In this document: positions 29,001-39,650 of the stretch, piece by piece
Numbering within the stretch: the stretch's first letter is position 1
Layout: every line of letters begins with the position of its first letter
Source: Heterotrichella gracilis
Taxonomy: Eukaryota; Sar; Xanthophyceae; Tribonematales; Xanthonemataceae
Length of the DNA stretch: 64,000 nucleotides
Direction of reading: 5' to 3'
Assembly (NCBI GenBank): GCA_032358255.1
Contig: JAULBX010003444.1
Location: forward strand, 62,001-126,000
Notes under the pieces: model-generated
Told to the model about the DNA's origin: nothing
The model's input: only the letters and a program-made list of their open reading frames with translations
The model's database searches: none
Translations under genes and position numbers: made by a program

Positions 29001-29864
29001 ACATGCCACCTCTGCCAACCTCACCTTTCCATGGTCCACCAGATCGAAGAACCTCGTGCTGCCCACCTGGTTCTGCATGTCCTGCATGGTGGCTACCCGC
29101 ACATTGATGTACAGCTGCGCCTCATGCGCCTCATTGGCATCCTGTTCAGTGCACTGAGTCGTCTTGGGCTTTCTCTGAGATTGTGGGGAGTAGGGATTGA
29201 ACCAAATTATCCACTGACGCGGGCAGAGGAGGAGGGAGGCAGGTGTACAGTAATGGGGTTGGGGTCAGGAGGCTATACAAATGGGCGAGGAGCAGCTGGT
29301 GTACAATTGCGCCTCTCAGAGTCTCCGTGCGCTTTCTACTCCATGGAATCCTGATTGAGTTAGAGTGGGAGTACAGGGTGGCACTCACAGTCCATATTGT
29401 TGGGAAAATCCTTCTACCACAGGTGCTGATGCTACGATCAAGGAACCAACTGGGGCGAGTAATAAGAAAACCTACAATCTTTTGGTGCGGACCCCAAAAG
29501 AGGGGGACGTGTGGGTTTGTCAAGTTAGGGCCGGGGTGAGGAGCAAAGGGAGGGAGGAAAATCCTAAGCAAGTGTACTCTACGTAGACAGAGTCTTTCAG
29601 GTCCCCCCGCATGCTACATGGCGGCCTCACCCAGGGGCGCACTATCCACTGCTCCACAGCAGACTTGGTGGCGTAGCTGGTGACCAGGTGCTTAGGGTTA
29701 ATGGGGGTGTTGGTGACGTGGCACGTAGGGGCTTGCCGCTGCTTACGCTGCTCAAGGTAGCGTTTGATGGCGCTGCGCTGGGATCTATGGCCTGGTGTGT
29801 GGACCACGGGGTCAGTCAACAGCTCACACGATGTGGGGCACAGCAGCCAAGGGTCGGGCTCCAT
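26061..29864 (-). CDS. U-box protein fused to USP7/UBP12-type ubiquitin-like (HUBL) domains, no protease domain
   Basis: Exon 1 (29864-29631, 78 codons) encodes a complete U-box: LLCPTSCELLTDPVVHTPGH, AIKRYLEQRKQ, then CHVTNTPI and SYATKSAVEQW. It ends in phase 0 at GTGAGG. Exon 2 (29174-29025) starts in phase 0 and matches the beginning of the HUBL region of USP7/UBP12/13 (AHEAQLYINVRVA, STRFFDLVDHGKV). Exon 3 runs from 28332 to about 28098 (QRFWVWGRRQNGTHRPKRTL), exon 4 is 27694-27325 (EVLLFIKLYDP, VYEEIRFEPSVVCE, MEHGDILCVQRA), exon 5 is 26865-26767, and exon 6 runs from 26360 to the stop at 26061 (LTYPQVAERLAIALGLKEPL). Known roles are E3 ligase activity for U-boxes and substrate or regulator binding for HUBL domains. 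The UCH catalytic domain and the last HUBL repeats are absent. A frame change inside exon 4 near 27.65 kb is not explained by splicing, so a decayed gene, a sequence error or an unusual splice remains possible. Confidence 0.7.
27963..27986. repeat. (ATACCAAT)3 in AT-rich intron
   Basis: Three exact copies of an 8-bp unit lie in a very AT-rich block (about 27930-28060), inside the intron between exons 3 and 4 of the U-box/HUBL gene. Confidence 0.9.
28778..28845. repeat. 17-bp inverted repeat with 34-nt loop
   Basis: The left arm CCGTTATGGACTTAAGC (28778-28794) and right arm GCTTAAGTCCGTAACGG (28829-28845) are complementary at 16 of 17 positions. The hairpin lies in intron 2 of the U-box/HUBL gene. 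No target-site duplication was seen beside it. Confidence 0.9.
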
Positions 29865-30680
29865 GTGGTCAACCTTGGGGTAGCCCAGTGGTGTAGGAAA
29901 CCCTGGTAAGGGTTAGGGGTTGGGTACAGCTATTGGCCAGGATGCTTTGTGGGCGATAGGCTACTTTAATAAATATATTGTGCAGACATTAGAGGCTGCA
30001 ACAGCTGCAACAGTATCCTGTGGTGGGTCTCTTCCCTCTAGGTAGGGTCACTAGAGTTGAAGCATGGCCCAGTGGAAGTACCAATAGCACACAGCACTGT
30101 ATTTACTTTCAACTGCACTAATGCTAAACATTTGTTGCTTCTGCCCACACTTGAGGCGCGGGGAGTGCTAGCTAAAACAATTCACTGGAGTTAGCCTAGG
30201 TGCCTGACCGTTATATGTGCACACGCTTGCTTTGCAGGGGGCGAGCTAAACCATGCACTTCGAACAACCTTGTACCTGTAGCCATCGACGGTTCAGCGGT
30301 GAACGATTCGGTGGGACCTAGTACTATGTACCAGGTGGTGAGTGTTACTGTCCCTCGGTTGCATGTGACACACGTTGCATGTGACGCACGTTGCATGTGA
30401 CACACTCTGACATATATGCATCCTTGCGATGCTATTCGTCAGCCAACTGCCCAGATACTACTCTGCCCATCCGGGTGATAGCTATCTGTTATCGTATATG
30501 TACCTCCACACAACCTCTAAAAGAAGAGAAACCAGGTCTCTGTATTCAGCTATATTATAAAGCAACTCACCTTGTATCAGCTGATCATGATATCCAGTAC
30601 CCTCCAGACAGTCTAGTACTAGCTAGTAGCGGTTTACTAAAGCTACACTTGCACAGCCTTTTTTTCGCATTCGGCGCGCC
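29865..30680. promoter_or_regulatory. Bidirectional promoter region between U-box/HUBL and alpha-kinase genes
   Basis: The start codons of the two diverging genes are 816 bp apart, so the interval must hold both promoters. Near its middle are three tandem copies of a 16-bp unit, TTGCATGTGACACACG (30359-30406, one substitution in copy 2), which could be binding sites. No TATA box could be assigned confidently. Confidence 0.45.
30359..30406. repeat. 16-bp tandem repeat, three copies
   Basis: The unit TTGCATGTGACACACG occurs three times head to tail. Copy 2 reads GACGCACG in place of GACACACG. The repeat sits in the shared upstream region of the U-box/HUBL and alpha-kinase genes. Confidence 0.9.
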
Positions 30681-31814
30681 ATGTGGCGCTGGTTTACTGG
30701 ACTAAAGGAAAGGGTCATCTGTGTGGAGCACGGGTCTGGTCATGGCCTGGGCTTCACAGCGGCAGCAGCAGTGGCAGAAGGCACCTGCCGCTACGTCGCC
30801 AAGTGGAGATATGCCGCAGGTCCCAGAAAAGACCAGTTCTGCGCATTCAAGTGGTTCAAGACAGGAATGGTATTCGAGGAAAGCTACTATAAGCACGATC
30901 TGGCAGCCATGGCGCTGGCTCGAGAGTCTGTAGCAGCGTTCAACGCGCTGAGGGTGGTGAACAAGACGATCAACGTCAGTGACAGCGATGTGCTCACGGT
31001 TATACGGTGCAGCCAGGCAGGCAACTTGGGTGGTAAAGTCCTGGTGGAGCCGTGGATCGAGGGTGCCGGCTTTGAGAAGTTCAACAGCAACAGCGGGTGG
31101 TGCCACGAAGCATACAAGACCATGCAAGCCCTGTCCCACTTCAGCTACCACAGAAGCGACAGGAAGTATCTGCTCTGTGACCTGCAGGTGAGCGAATGCA
31201 ATGCAGCTTGAATATTGTACGTGCATATCCCTACAGTTGCTTGGGCATCCCTCTGTGCAGTAATTGCAAGAAAGCATGCATGCATGCCGCTTGCATGCCA
31301 CCCCTGGCCAATGGCTACCCCCCCCCTCCCTCCTGTGCCTGGCTACCCTACTACCCTCTTCACTGATGTGCCACCAGCACCATCACCACCTACAAATTGA
31401 AGTGTTTCTACATCCAAATAATTGTAAGCTTTGCAAGCACTGCACCTGATTCACTTACCACTCGCCACATGTGTGCCACAGGGTGGACGCTTCCACGACA
31501 GCTACATGCTCACAGACCCAGTCATCATGAGCACAAACAGAGAGTTTGGGCCAACTGACCTGGGCGAGGAGGGCATCAGCAACTTCTTTGCCCACCACAC
31601 GTGCAATGAGCTGTGCCGCAACTGGAAGAGGCCACGCCGCGTGGCGCCGTCAAGGACCATCACACCCATGAGCAGCACCCTCTTCCTGCAAGCGCCTCAG
31701 GTCAGGACTGCTGCCGGGCGTTCAGCACTACTAGGCATCTCTGAGACACGCCTTCTTCCTGCGCCTGCTGCCCGTCCCCTCCTGAATTGGCACACTGTGG
31801 CACGGTTCACCTAG
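30681..31814 (+). CDS. Alpha-kinase (MHCK/eEF2K-type) domain protein
   Basis: Atypical protein kinase of the alpha-kinase family. Exons are 30681-31187 and 31482-31814 (279 residues), joined in phase 0. The N-lobe has the ATP-anchoring lysine in CAFKWFKTG (K57). The middle carries VEPWIEGAGFEKFNSNSGW and the HFSYHRSDRKYLLCDLQ strand. The C-lobe has the Gly-rich and catalytic stretch GGRFHDSYMLTDPVI, then FGPTDLGEEGISNFF, and the zinc-site HHTCNELC (residues 207-214). All hallmark residues appear intact. The protein is essentially only the catalytic domain. It lacks the calmodulin-binding and Sel1-repeat parts of eEF2 kinase, so its substrate is unknown. The 30 residues after LFLQAPQ are low in similarity, and a GTCAGG after GCGCCTCAG could be a donor to an unseen exon. 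It is divergently arranged with the U-box/HUBL gene. Confidence 0.92.
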
Positions 31815-32875
31815 ACAACCATGAGGATTTTCAATGCCAGAGCCTTGCAACCTTACTTTCAAAGTTTATTTTCTTGACACTATTATGGGTCAATACCTGC
31901 AAGGATAGAGAAAATATGGTATTGAGTCGAATATATTCATGCTGACGCTGCCGAGCAACCTACTGAATGATTGTGAACCACATCATTCTGGAGGCGAATA
32001 CTGTTGTGTGTGACAACTTTTCTTCATGCGGTGTGCTGTGGATGATGTGAATTGGATTTGTTGGGATGCACCCAGTTCGGCAACCAGTGCATTACTAACA
32101 TGGTTCCCAAGAGGACATATTGACTCAACTTGCAGTCCTTCTGCCAGACCAGTGGTCCTTGTATGGCACCAGCCCTGGCCCAGCCTCCGTTCAACCCACA
32201 CAGTGCTGCGGTAATCATTGGCGTGATACTCTTTGACATGTTTCAACCAAAAACATCAACTGTTTCTTTTATACCTCACTTACCCCGGTGGGCAACAGCG
32301 TACGCGGTACGACCAAAAAGGTGCCAGTGCCACAGCAACTACTGTAACACGACAAATGGCACTGCATCGGCTGACAACCCCTCCCCTGCTGGTACCCCAC
32401 TGCCAAGACGAGTATGGTACTCGTCTAAAAGTTGCCCGAGCACCACTTGGGGCCATCACCTGACAGGGTGTCACCACCTGCAAGCAGCTATCCCCGCGAG
32501 GGAGTGCGGTAATTGAATCCAGTGGCAGCGTCCGGTACCCAGCTGTCCCCCAAAGCCCCCCCTGCCGCCCACTGCCGCTGGCCCCGCACCACATGCCTGT
32601 GCCCAGCCACACCCCATGCGCAAGATTGGGCGAAACCGCCACGCGAGCGGAGAGCCTACATCCCAGCGGCTGACCTTGGGATGCCCCCATTCTGCCTAGC
32701 TGCTGTTGCCCGCTCCATCATGCTCACATGCAGGGTACCCCCAGAGCCCACACCCCACATGCCATTGTGCGCTTCCAGCGGCCACTGTCCACAGTGAGAC
32801 TCGTTTGGCGGTTGCACATGTGCATCAAAAACAAGCACAAAGTGCCGGAGGCTGTGCCAGTGCTCCCTACTCTGT
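31815..32875. other. Convergent 3' region between alpha-kinase and NUP58
   Basis: This interval holds the 3' ends of the plus-strand alpha-kinase gene and the minus-strand NUP58 gene. No further coding exon for either was recognised, and no other gene was seen. Confidence 0.4.
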
Positions 32876-35800
32876 TCACTTCTTAGACTTCCCCTTGCGC
32901 ACGCTGGCGGTGCGCGTGAGCGGGTTGGCTGGGGAGGCAAAGGGGGTGCCGAATGCGGTCGGGGCCCCGGGGGTGGCTGCTGGTGCGCCAAATGTGTTGG
33001 GCGCAGAGGACACAGAGAATAGGCTCCCTGATGGTGGCGTGAGGGCTGTTGATGCTGGTGCCCCGAATATGGAGGGGGTGCTGGTTGCGGGGCGCGCCAA
33101 GCTGAAAATAGCTGCGGGGTGGCAAGGGGAAGAAAAGATAAGACATGTACAGTTGGGACTAGGCACAAAACGGTGGTTTCAATTTTTGTAGTTTAGCTGT
33201 GCGCACTTGCGCCCAGGGGTGGTATGGTACTAATCAAACGAGGTTGAATGCATTTACCTTGCATTGAACAATTGCATTCTGAGCAAATGACATGTGGCAA
33301 TACTAGGGTGGTTAACAGCAACGCTTGTGACGAGACATGTTGCACATGACAGGCCATGCCATGTGACAGCACCACATGCGGCCGCACCTGACTGTGGCGA
33401 GGGGGCTAGGGAGGGGGTGGATGCCCCAGGGAAGGTCAGGGCAAGGGGGGCGGGGCCAGGGAGGGCGGGGGCAGGGGCGTGGGGCAGCGCCTGTGGTGTG
33501 CTTGACCCCATGTGTCCCCCTTGCCCCTCGCTCCTTGCCCGCTGCATCCGCGCCTGCTCCCTCCGGTCTGCCTCGTCAAAGGGGTTGCGGTAGTCGCCAG
33601 CCTGAGGGGAGGGCACGCCAGGCGTCATAGCTCAATTTAACAAACTCTGAACAGGGCAGCCCCCCCATCCCCATTTCATGTGTCGTGGTGCCATGAACTC
33701 CCAGCCAGTTGACTCTACTGACCTAGCATCACCCCCCAACAGCCCACGGTCCTCTTATAGTTATGCACGTCATTACCTTCACCATGAACCCCGCAACACC
33801 TCCAAAACCTGCACACAAAAGCAGCCTCCTGCAGGTATTGATCCCAAGCAGTGCTCGCCGCCCTCCCCTTGCCCCTCCCCACCCCTTTACTACCCACCTG
33901 CGCCCTGCGCCCGAGGAACGCTCGCCTCTCCCCCTCCACCCTTGCATGCAGCGCCTCCAGTCCAGCCGCAGTGTGCATGAACATGTCGTGCATGTTGGCC
34001 AGGGCAACCTCCAGGGAGTGCAGCGAGGGAGGGGGCGAGCCGGGCTGCCGGGGGGCTAGGTCGCTCAGGGGGAGGACCTGGGGGAAAGGAATCAGGGTGG
34101 GGATGGCAATTTTCCATGTATTTTTAAATGACTGTTCCAGTCTCCCCTGGGGATGGAAGGTAAGGAGCAGAGGGGGTGGTGTGGTTAGGAGGTACACCAG
34201 GGGTGTGTGTTTTGATATGGCAACAGGGACGGTTGCCTCTGCAGGGGGCTCATGTGTCCACCACCAAGCCACATGACAGATACATACAAGGCTGGTGCTT
34301 GACAACCACCTGTGAACCACTGCCTCTCGATGCACCCCCACATGGGGCACACTGCATGCAAGCTTTAGCCACGACCCCACATCCATCCCCCCCCTTGCAC
34401 CCCCCCACTCCCACCCACCTGCTCCAGCTCCCGCACCAGCCCCTGGTACTGCCCAGCCTCCTCAAGGAAGCGCCCCGCGCAGCTGGCCAGGTAGGGGGTG
34501 GGCAGCGTCACAGGGACGGACAGCGACTCGCGTAGGGCGGGGGGCAGCGGCTGGCCTGCGGGGGCCTGTAGAGTGGGGGGGAGTGGTAAGATGAGGGGTG
34601 GACAGGGGTGTGTGGAGCAGGCATGGCTAGTAATTTGCACTTGAACATTCAGTATGAGCAAATGCAATGAGGCAACGCACTGGAATCACCCTCAAGTCCA
34701 GCAGTTTTGCGACAAAACAAGTCCTTTCAAGCTCATGCTCTACCACAATGTTTGTGTCCCAAAATGTTTTTTGTTTTCTGACAAAGGATATATGAGGTGC
34801 CAAGTACAATGCGTGTGCGGCTGGCCCCAGCCTCTGCCCCACCAGCATGTGCGGAATATGGGCCATGTACATGACCAGCTCTTCTACAAGCTCATGAAAG
34901 AAGACCACCACTTTTTGGAGTCTCAAAAGCCACCATTTACTGAGTTACCACCCCACCTTTGCCGCCTCTCTCCATGCCTTTGCCCGGTTGAACAGGCGTA
35001 TGGCGGCCTCAGTGTCACGCAGCATGTGAAGCACACTCTGCAACCAAGCAAGAGGGCGAGGGGAGGGTGTCAGGGTGCGGCGCAGAGAGGGCGGAGCGAA
35101 GCACAAGCGTGCGCGCCACTGGTGCATGCGAAAGCCTTGCCATGGGGCTGAGGTGATGGCACTACACGAGCTGGCATATTTGAGCGCAGGTATGCATCGC
35201 TATGGCCTGCACAGTCACCACCAGTCACCACCAATCACCCACAGCCCTGGCCACTACAACCACGCCTGCACACATCGAGAGTCTTGATCCAAGAAATTGC
35301 TATCCCCAGGGCCCACTGCATGCAGATCCGGCCTGCACAATCCCCCACTCCCCCCCCACACCCCCATCCCTTCACCCACCTCCCTGAGCGCCTCCCCCTC
35401 CTCCCTGTGCGAGCCCACCCTTGATGACAGTGCATGCAGCGAGGAGCAAACGCAGCGGCACAGCTCCGCACTGGACTGCAGGGGTGGAGGGCGGAGGGTG
35501 AGTGGGTGGGATGCAAGGAAAGCTTAATGGCCGCAACGGTGGTTCGCAAGCCATTGTATGAGAGAGGGGATTAGCGGGGGTTGATTCATGGCAAGGGGAC
35601 TTAAATTTGCCTCTGGAGGACGTCGGTGTGGTCTGCAGGTGGTACAGCACCGCATGCCGGCCGGGGGGCATGTGGACAGGCAGTGCGGGTGGATAAGTGG
35701 GCACTGTGTGCAGGAACGTGGTGGGCCACAGGATCTCCCAAACCAATAGGGTTCGTGCCCAGTGAAAGCAATTAACATCGCCTTCCACTCCCCCTACCTC

Positions 35801-37051
35801 CTGATACGCGCGCGTGTCTGCCAGCTGCCGGTCCCCATCCAGTGCGGCGCTGTCCCTGCGGTGCTGCACCACCACCTTCCTGCAGGGGTGGGGAGTGGGG
35901 GGTCTAATAGAAAGTGTCCTCACACTAGGACAACATCAGGATCGGTGAAAAGCTTACTAAGGCAGATCGCAGTGGCGCGCACAATGCAAATGCGACTGCT
36001 GTAATGTACCTACCACATGCATGTGGTGGAACGGGAGGGTACGCACAGGCAAGTGGAACGCGAAGGGCCTGCAGCGCAGTCGCCGCGTTGGCACGCAATT
36101 GCACGGATGGATGCATGCATAGATGCACACACACTCATCCACACACACACATTGCAGGCACACAATCCATGGACATGTGCAAGACTCCACGTAGGGTTTG
36201 GCACAGGGTTTTGCCCCCACTCACTCCAGCTCCAGCAGGTAATTTTGCCCTTGTGGGCTGATCTCATCCCAGGGCGTGGCGTGCGCCAGCGGCTTGCCAT
36301 CGCGGGTTGCCAGCAGGGTGTTGTGCTGCGGCTGGGCGGCCAGGGCAGATCCAAAGGCGCCCTGCTGCTGCTGCTGCTGCTGCTGGAATGCCCCTAGGGT
36401 GAGCGGCGCTGCCTGGCCGCCAAACAGTGTGCGGGCGGGGGCCGCAGCTGAGGCCCCACCAAAGGTGAAGGAGGGGGTGGAGGTGGCGCCGAACAGGCTG
36501 GTGCCTGCAGGGGTTGGTGGGCTGTTTGTCAGGGTGTGCGGGGGTCATGCACCGGTGGCCAGTTGTGTAGTCGGGGTTGGCAAGGTGGAGGGCAGCTCGA
36601 GATGCTTGCGCAGGGCCAATAGCGGTGCAGCAGCCATGCAGCAGGACGCCCGCCTGCGTTTAAATTGCGCACCTCAGGTTGTGCCGCAAGTCACAGGAGC
36701 ACGTGTATGGAGCATGCATAGTCCTGGCCACCATGCCGTTCACATGCAGGTGGTGGGCGCACCTGTGGCAGGGGTGGCGGCTGGCGCAAAGGGCGACGCT
36801 GCCCCCGTCCCACCCCCAAACAGTGGCTGCGAGGTGGCCCCAAACGCTGCAGGCTTGGCGGCGCCACCGCCAAAGGAGAAGGGTGCGCCAGAGGCTGCTG
36901 GTTGGGAGGCGGCAGGCGCGGCACCAAAGGCACCGAAGGATGAGGTGGTAGCGGGTGCACCAAATGTCGGCGCGGGTGTTGCCCCAAATGTGGGGGCGGG
37001 CGTTGCGCCAAATGCAGTGGAGGCGCTCGCGCCACCAAAGCTGAATGCCAT
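32876..37051 (-). CDS. NUP58: Nucleoporin NUP58 (FG nucleoporin, 9 exons)
   Basis: Component of the central NUP62-NUP58-NUP54 channel complex of the nuclear pore. Exons on the minus strand: 37051-36763, 36504-36225, 35879-35798, 35475-35380, 35037-34957, 34565-34419, 34077-33898, 33601-33388 and 33111-32876. They total 1605 nt and encode 534 residues with every phase consistent. Residues 1-160 form an FG domain (MAFSFGG, repeated FGATPAPTFGA, LFGGG, TLFGGQ) with a Gln8 tract. The conserved coiled-coil core begins PWDEISPQGQNYLLELE and continues through VLHMLRDTEAAIRLFNRA, LPTPYLASCAGRFLEEAGQY and LHSLEVALANMHDMFMHTAA, the spacing of NUP58/p45. The C-terminus is a second FG segment (SIFGAPAST, TFGAPAATPG) with a basic end (RKGKSKK). 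The start is set by the first ATG, directly before the FG region. No breaks were seen. Confidence 0.92.
36362..36385. repeat. (CTG)8 trinucleotide tract encoding Gln8 in NUP58
   Basis: Eight perfect CTG units on the plus strand read as CAG/Gln on the minus strand within NUP58 exon 2. The tract lies between the FG domain and the coiled-coil core. Confidence 0.95.
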
Positions 37052-37366
37052 GACAACTGTCTGCTGAGCTGCAATGTGTTGGATGACCAACAGGCGCAAG
37101 TGGTACAGTGTGTGACGTCGGTGAACAGCGGGTATGGCTGTTGACTGTCAACTGACTGCCGCGGCTGGGTCAACTGGTGTAGGAAGTGGGTAGTGGCAGC
37201 TGGCTGAGGCGCAGGTTAGGCCAGGAAATGCTAGTCTAGCACTGATGGTCGCCCATCTGGCATATTTGGCCTGGTCTGCAGGTTTCAAGCGCGGTGTGAG
37301 CATCCCCCACTTGGGTCAAAGGGCTGAAAGGTGTGCATATGCATGCATATGTCCCAGGCACACCCA

Positions 37367-39456
37367 TCAACTTGTGAGAAATGTCACAACACAAATATTG
37401 CAACTTCTGCAGTGTGCGGTTGCACATGCAGAACTGAGACGGTAGCGCCTTTCGCAAGGTCCCGGTCCAACTGGACAGGCATGGGCGATGATGTTGGATG
37501 GACTAAGCCAATAACCAGTTAAAGTAAGGCATAGTCTGCACACGTCAACAAGGCAACGGCAAGGAGTGTGCGTACGGAGACGAAGCCAGCGGAGGCGAGC
37601 AGTTGGTCGCGACAGGTTGATGAGTTGCGGCAGGTTGAGCCCGTCAATAGTCAGTTTCATGTTGTCACCCACTGTGGGTGCAGGTAGAAACGTACCTTCT
37701 CGAGCAAGGACCTTGAAACAAAAGGCTTGTGGCTGCGGACTTGAAGCTACTGTTGGCGTGTAACCGACGCGCAACCGTGGGCTCTCATGGCCCTGCTGCT
37801 AGACATTAGTCACTAGGGCCTTGCGGCAATAGCAGAGGCCTGAACTTTTGAAGGGCTTGGCCCCCTACAGTAGTGCTCAGGCGACACTAAACAAGTTTGT
37901 TCCCATAAATCCATCAGCTGCATACACATACCGTTACTAAGGGGCCATTATACAGTTGAATCCACTGCCTCACCAAAATAGGGTTTTAGGGTTCAGTGAA
38001 GGACACTAGTGTTCCGGCTGGAGGTGCAAATCTGAAGTCAAGCACGTTGTCTCGTAGAGGACAGTGGCCGCAAAGCCACCCCTGGGCTGGTCAATTTAAG
38101 CCCACGGAGGTCAGTCTATATTTCAGCACCAGCGCAGGGTTGGTTAAGGGTCAACATGCCCTTGTTTCCCACTCCATGGCCCATGGCATGTTCCCCTCAG
38201 CCTGGCTGCCAGCGGCTGCCCGGCCTGTCTGAGTATTTCATTGCTGGCTTGTTGTGTGGTGCCGCTGTGTGCGGGGCATTTTTTTCTTTGATAGAAAATG
38301 TTGAAAAGCAGGCGGGCGGTTGGAATAATCCATGGTTTTAACAGACAAACAGACTGAGTGGTTACAAGTCTGCTATGACAACATTGGCCACTGTGGAGTT
38401 AGGAGGGTTTGACATATGTGCCACAACACTACTCCCTTTCAACCCCACAACAGATCAGTGTTAAGACACCCTTGCCCACGCCAGCCAACAGTGCCAGTGC
38501 ACCGTTGATGTTGTTCACAAACTGGACCAACATTGTTGCCCATAAAAACGCAAAACAGTCGACAAACGCCGTAAATAAGCCACCCATAAACCCACAGCAG
38601 TCCCAAAAATGGACTGGAAATTGCATAGCAATGAAGGTATCAGTCTGAGCCACTCTGAAGGGTTCTGCATACAACACGCTCAAGTCAGCTGCCGACACAA
38701 GGGTTAATCGCCCCCTCAAACAATTGGTATATCAAAGCACACAGCGCCGCAGCTATTGCAAACAACAGGGTGGCTACCATGTACGACGAAGGCAGTCGCC
38801 GATTGGGTAATATACAGAACAAAGAATCTAGCCATAAAAAAATCAGCGTGGCACAGACTGGAGTTTATACCGCTGCCGACTATTGACCCACTGGAATGTA
38901 CCTTGTATCAGTGCTGGGCTTTTGGACTCTTGGAGTGCAAAATAAAAGCAAGCAAACAGCCGAGTAAAAAACCCTAGTATCAAAAACTCGAAAGTGCTGA
39001 AGCGATAAACTCTTTAGACCTCATTTGTTCGTCGTAACCCACGCCAAGCGCCGTGGTACACAAAAGCAGGGTGCACTTGTATGGCAGCCCGTGTTGGGTG
39101 CTTACCGCTTGTCATGCGCAAGAAACAGCAAATACAATACCGGTGGCACATTGGCAAAAAAGCGAGCCCAACACAGAGCTGCTACAGCCCCTCTCTCAAC
39201 TCTATTGTCAGCACATAATATTGCAGACTACACAGCCAGCAAAACAAGGTATATACCAGGTGAGATAGTCTTGCACCTGTTGAATAGCAGGTTGGGAAAG
39301 GAAGAAAAACACCGCGCGTACAAAGCGCAAACCCTCAAAAAACAGCTGAAAGCCTAGTCCCCAGAAGATGATTGCAGCAAGCACACATGCTCCAATCGTC
39401 ACAACAGCGGGGCTTGTGGAGGATGAGCCTGAAACCTCATTGAAAACTGGCAAGTC
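37367..39456 (-). CDS. Putative multi-exon membrane protein (exon structure unresolved)
   Basis: Several minus-strand segments look coding but could not be joined confidently. (a) About 39456-39272 encodes PVFNEVSGSS, then a membrane helix (VVTIGACVLAAIIFWGLGF) and FEGLRFVRAVFFFLSQPAIQQ, ending at a CAG/GTGCAA donor. (b) Around 38790-38715 is a second hydrophobic segment, MVATLLFAIAAALCALIYQL. (c) About 38660-38440 encodes HFWDCCGFMGGLFTAFVDCF followed by a third hydrophobic helix and LALLAGVGKG. (d) 37770-37550 encodes LAREGTFLPAPTVGDNMKLT and LNLPQLINLSR after a TTTCAAG acceptor. The family is not recognised, and membership of segment d is a guess. The segments occupy the space between the NUP58 start and the CCT gene end. 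Confidence 0.3.
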
Positions 39457-39650
39457 TCCAAGGCGGATATCAACTCTTAATAATTAACCTTGCAGACAAC
39501 TGTATATCGATCATATCTCCAAGCCTCATTGCTTGCACGTACCGCGGCAAGCTAGGCAGTGTGCAACGTCACTTGCTCTGCCTCTCTCTGCCGCAGCCCT
39601 CATGCCTGTACACCAGCTAGGCAGTTCTGCACTGCTGAAAGCAGCTAGCT

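Noticed and set aside
36276-37067. Long plus-strand frame (263 codons) across the NUP58 start
   Set aside because: It is antisense to FG-repeat exons of NUP58, whose splice phases and similarity are clear. Ala/Pro/Gly-rich coding DNA often leaves such open frames on the other strand.
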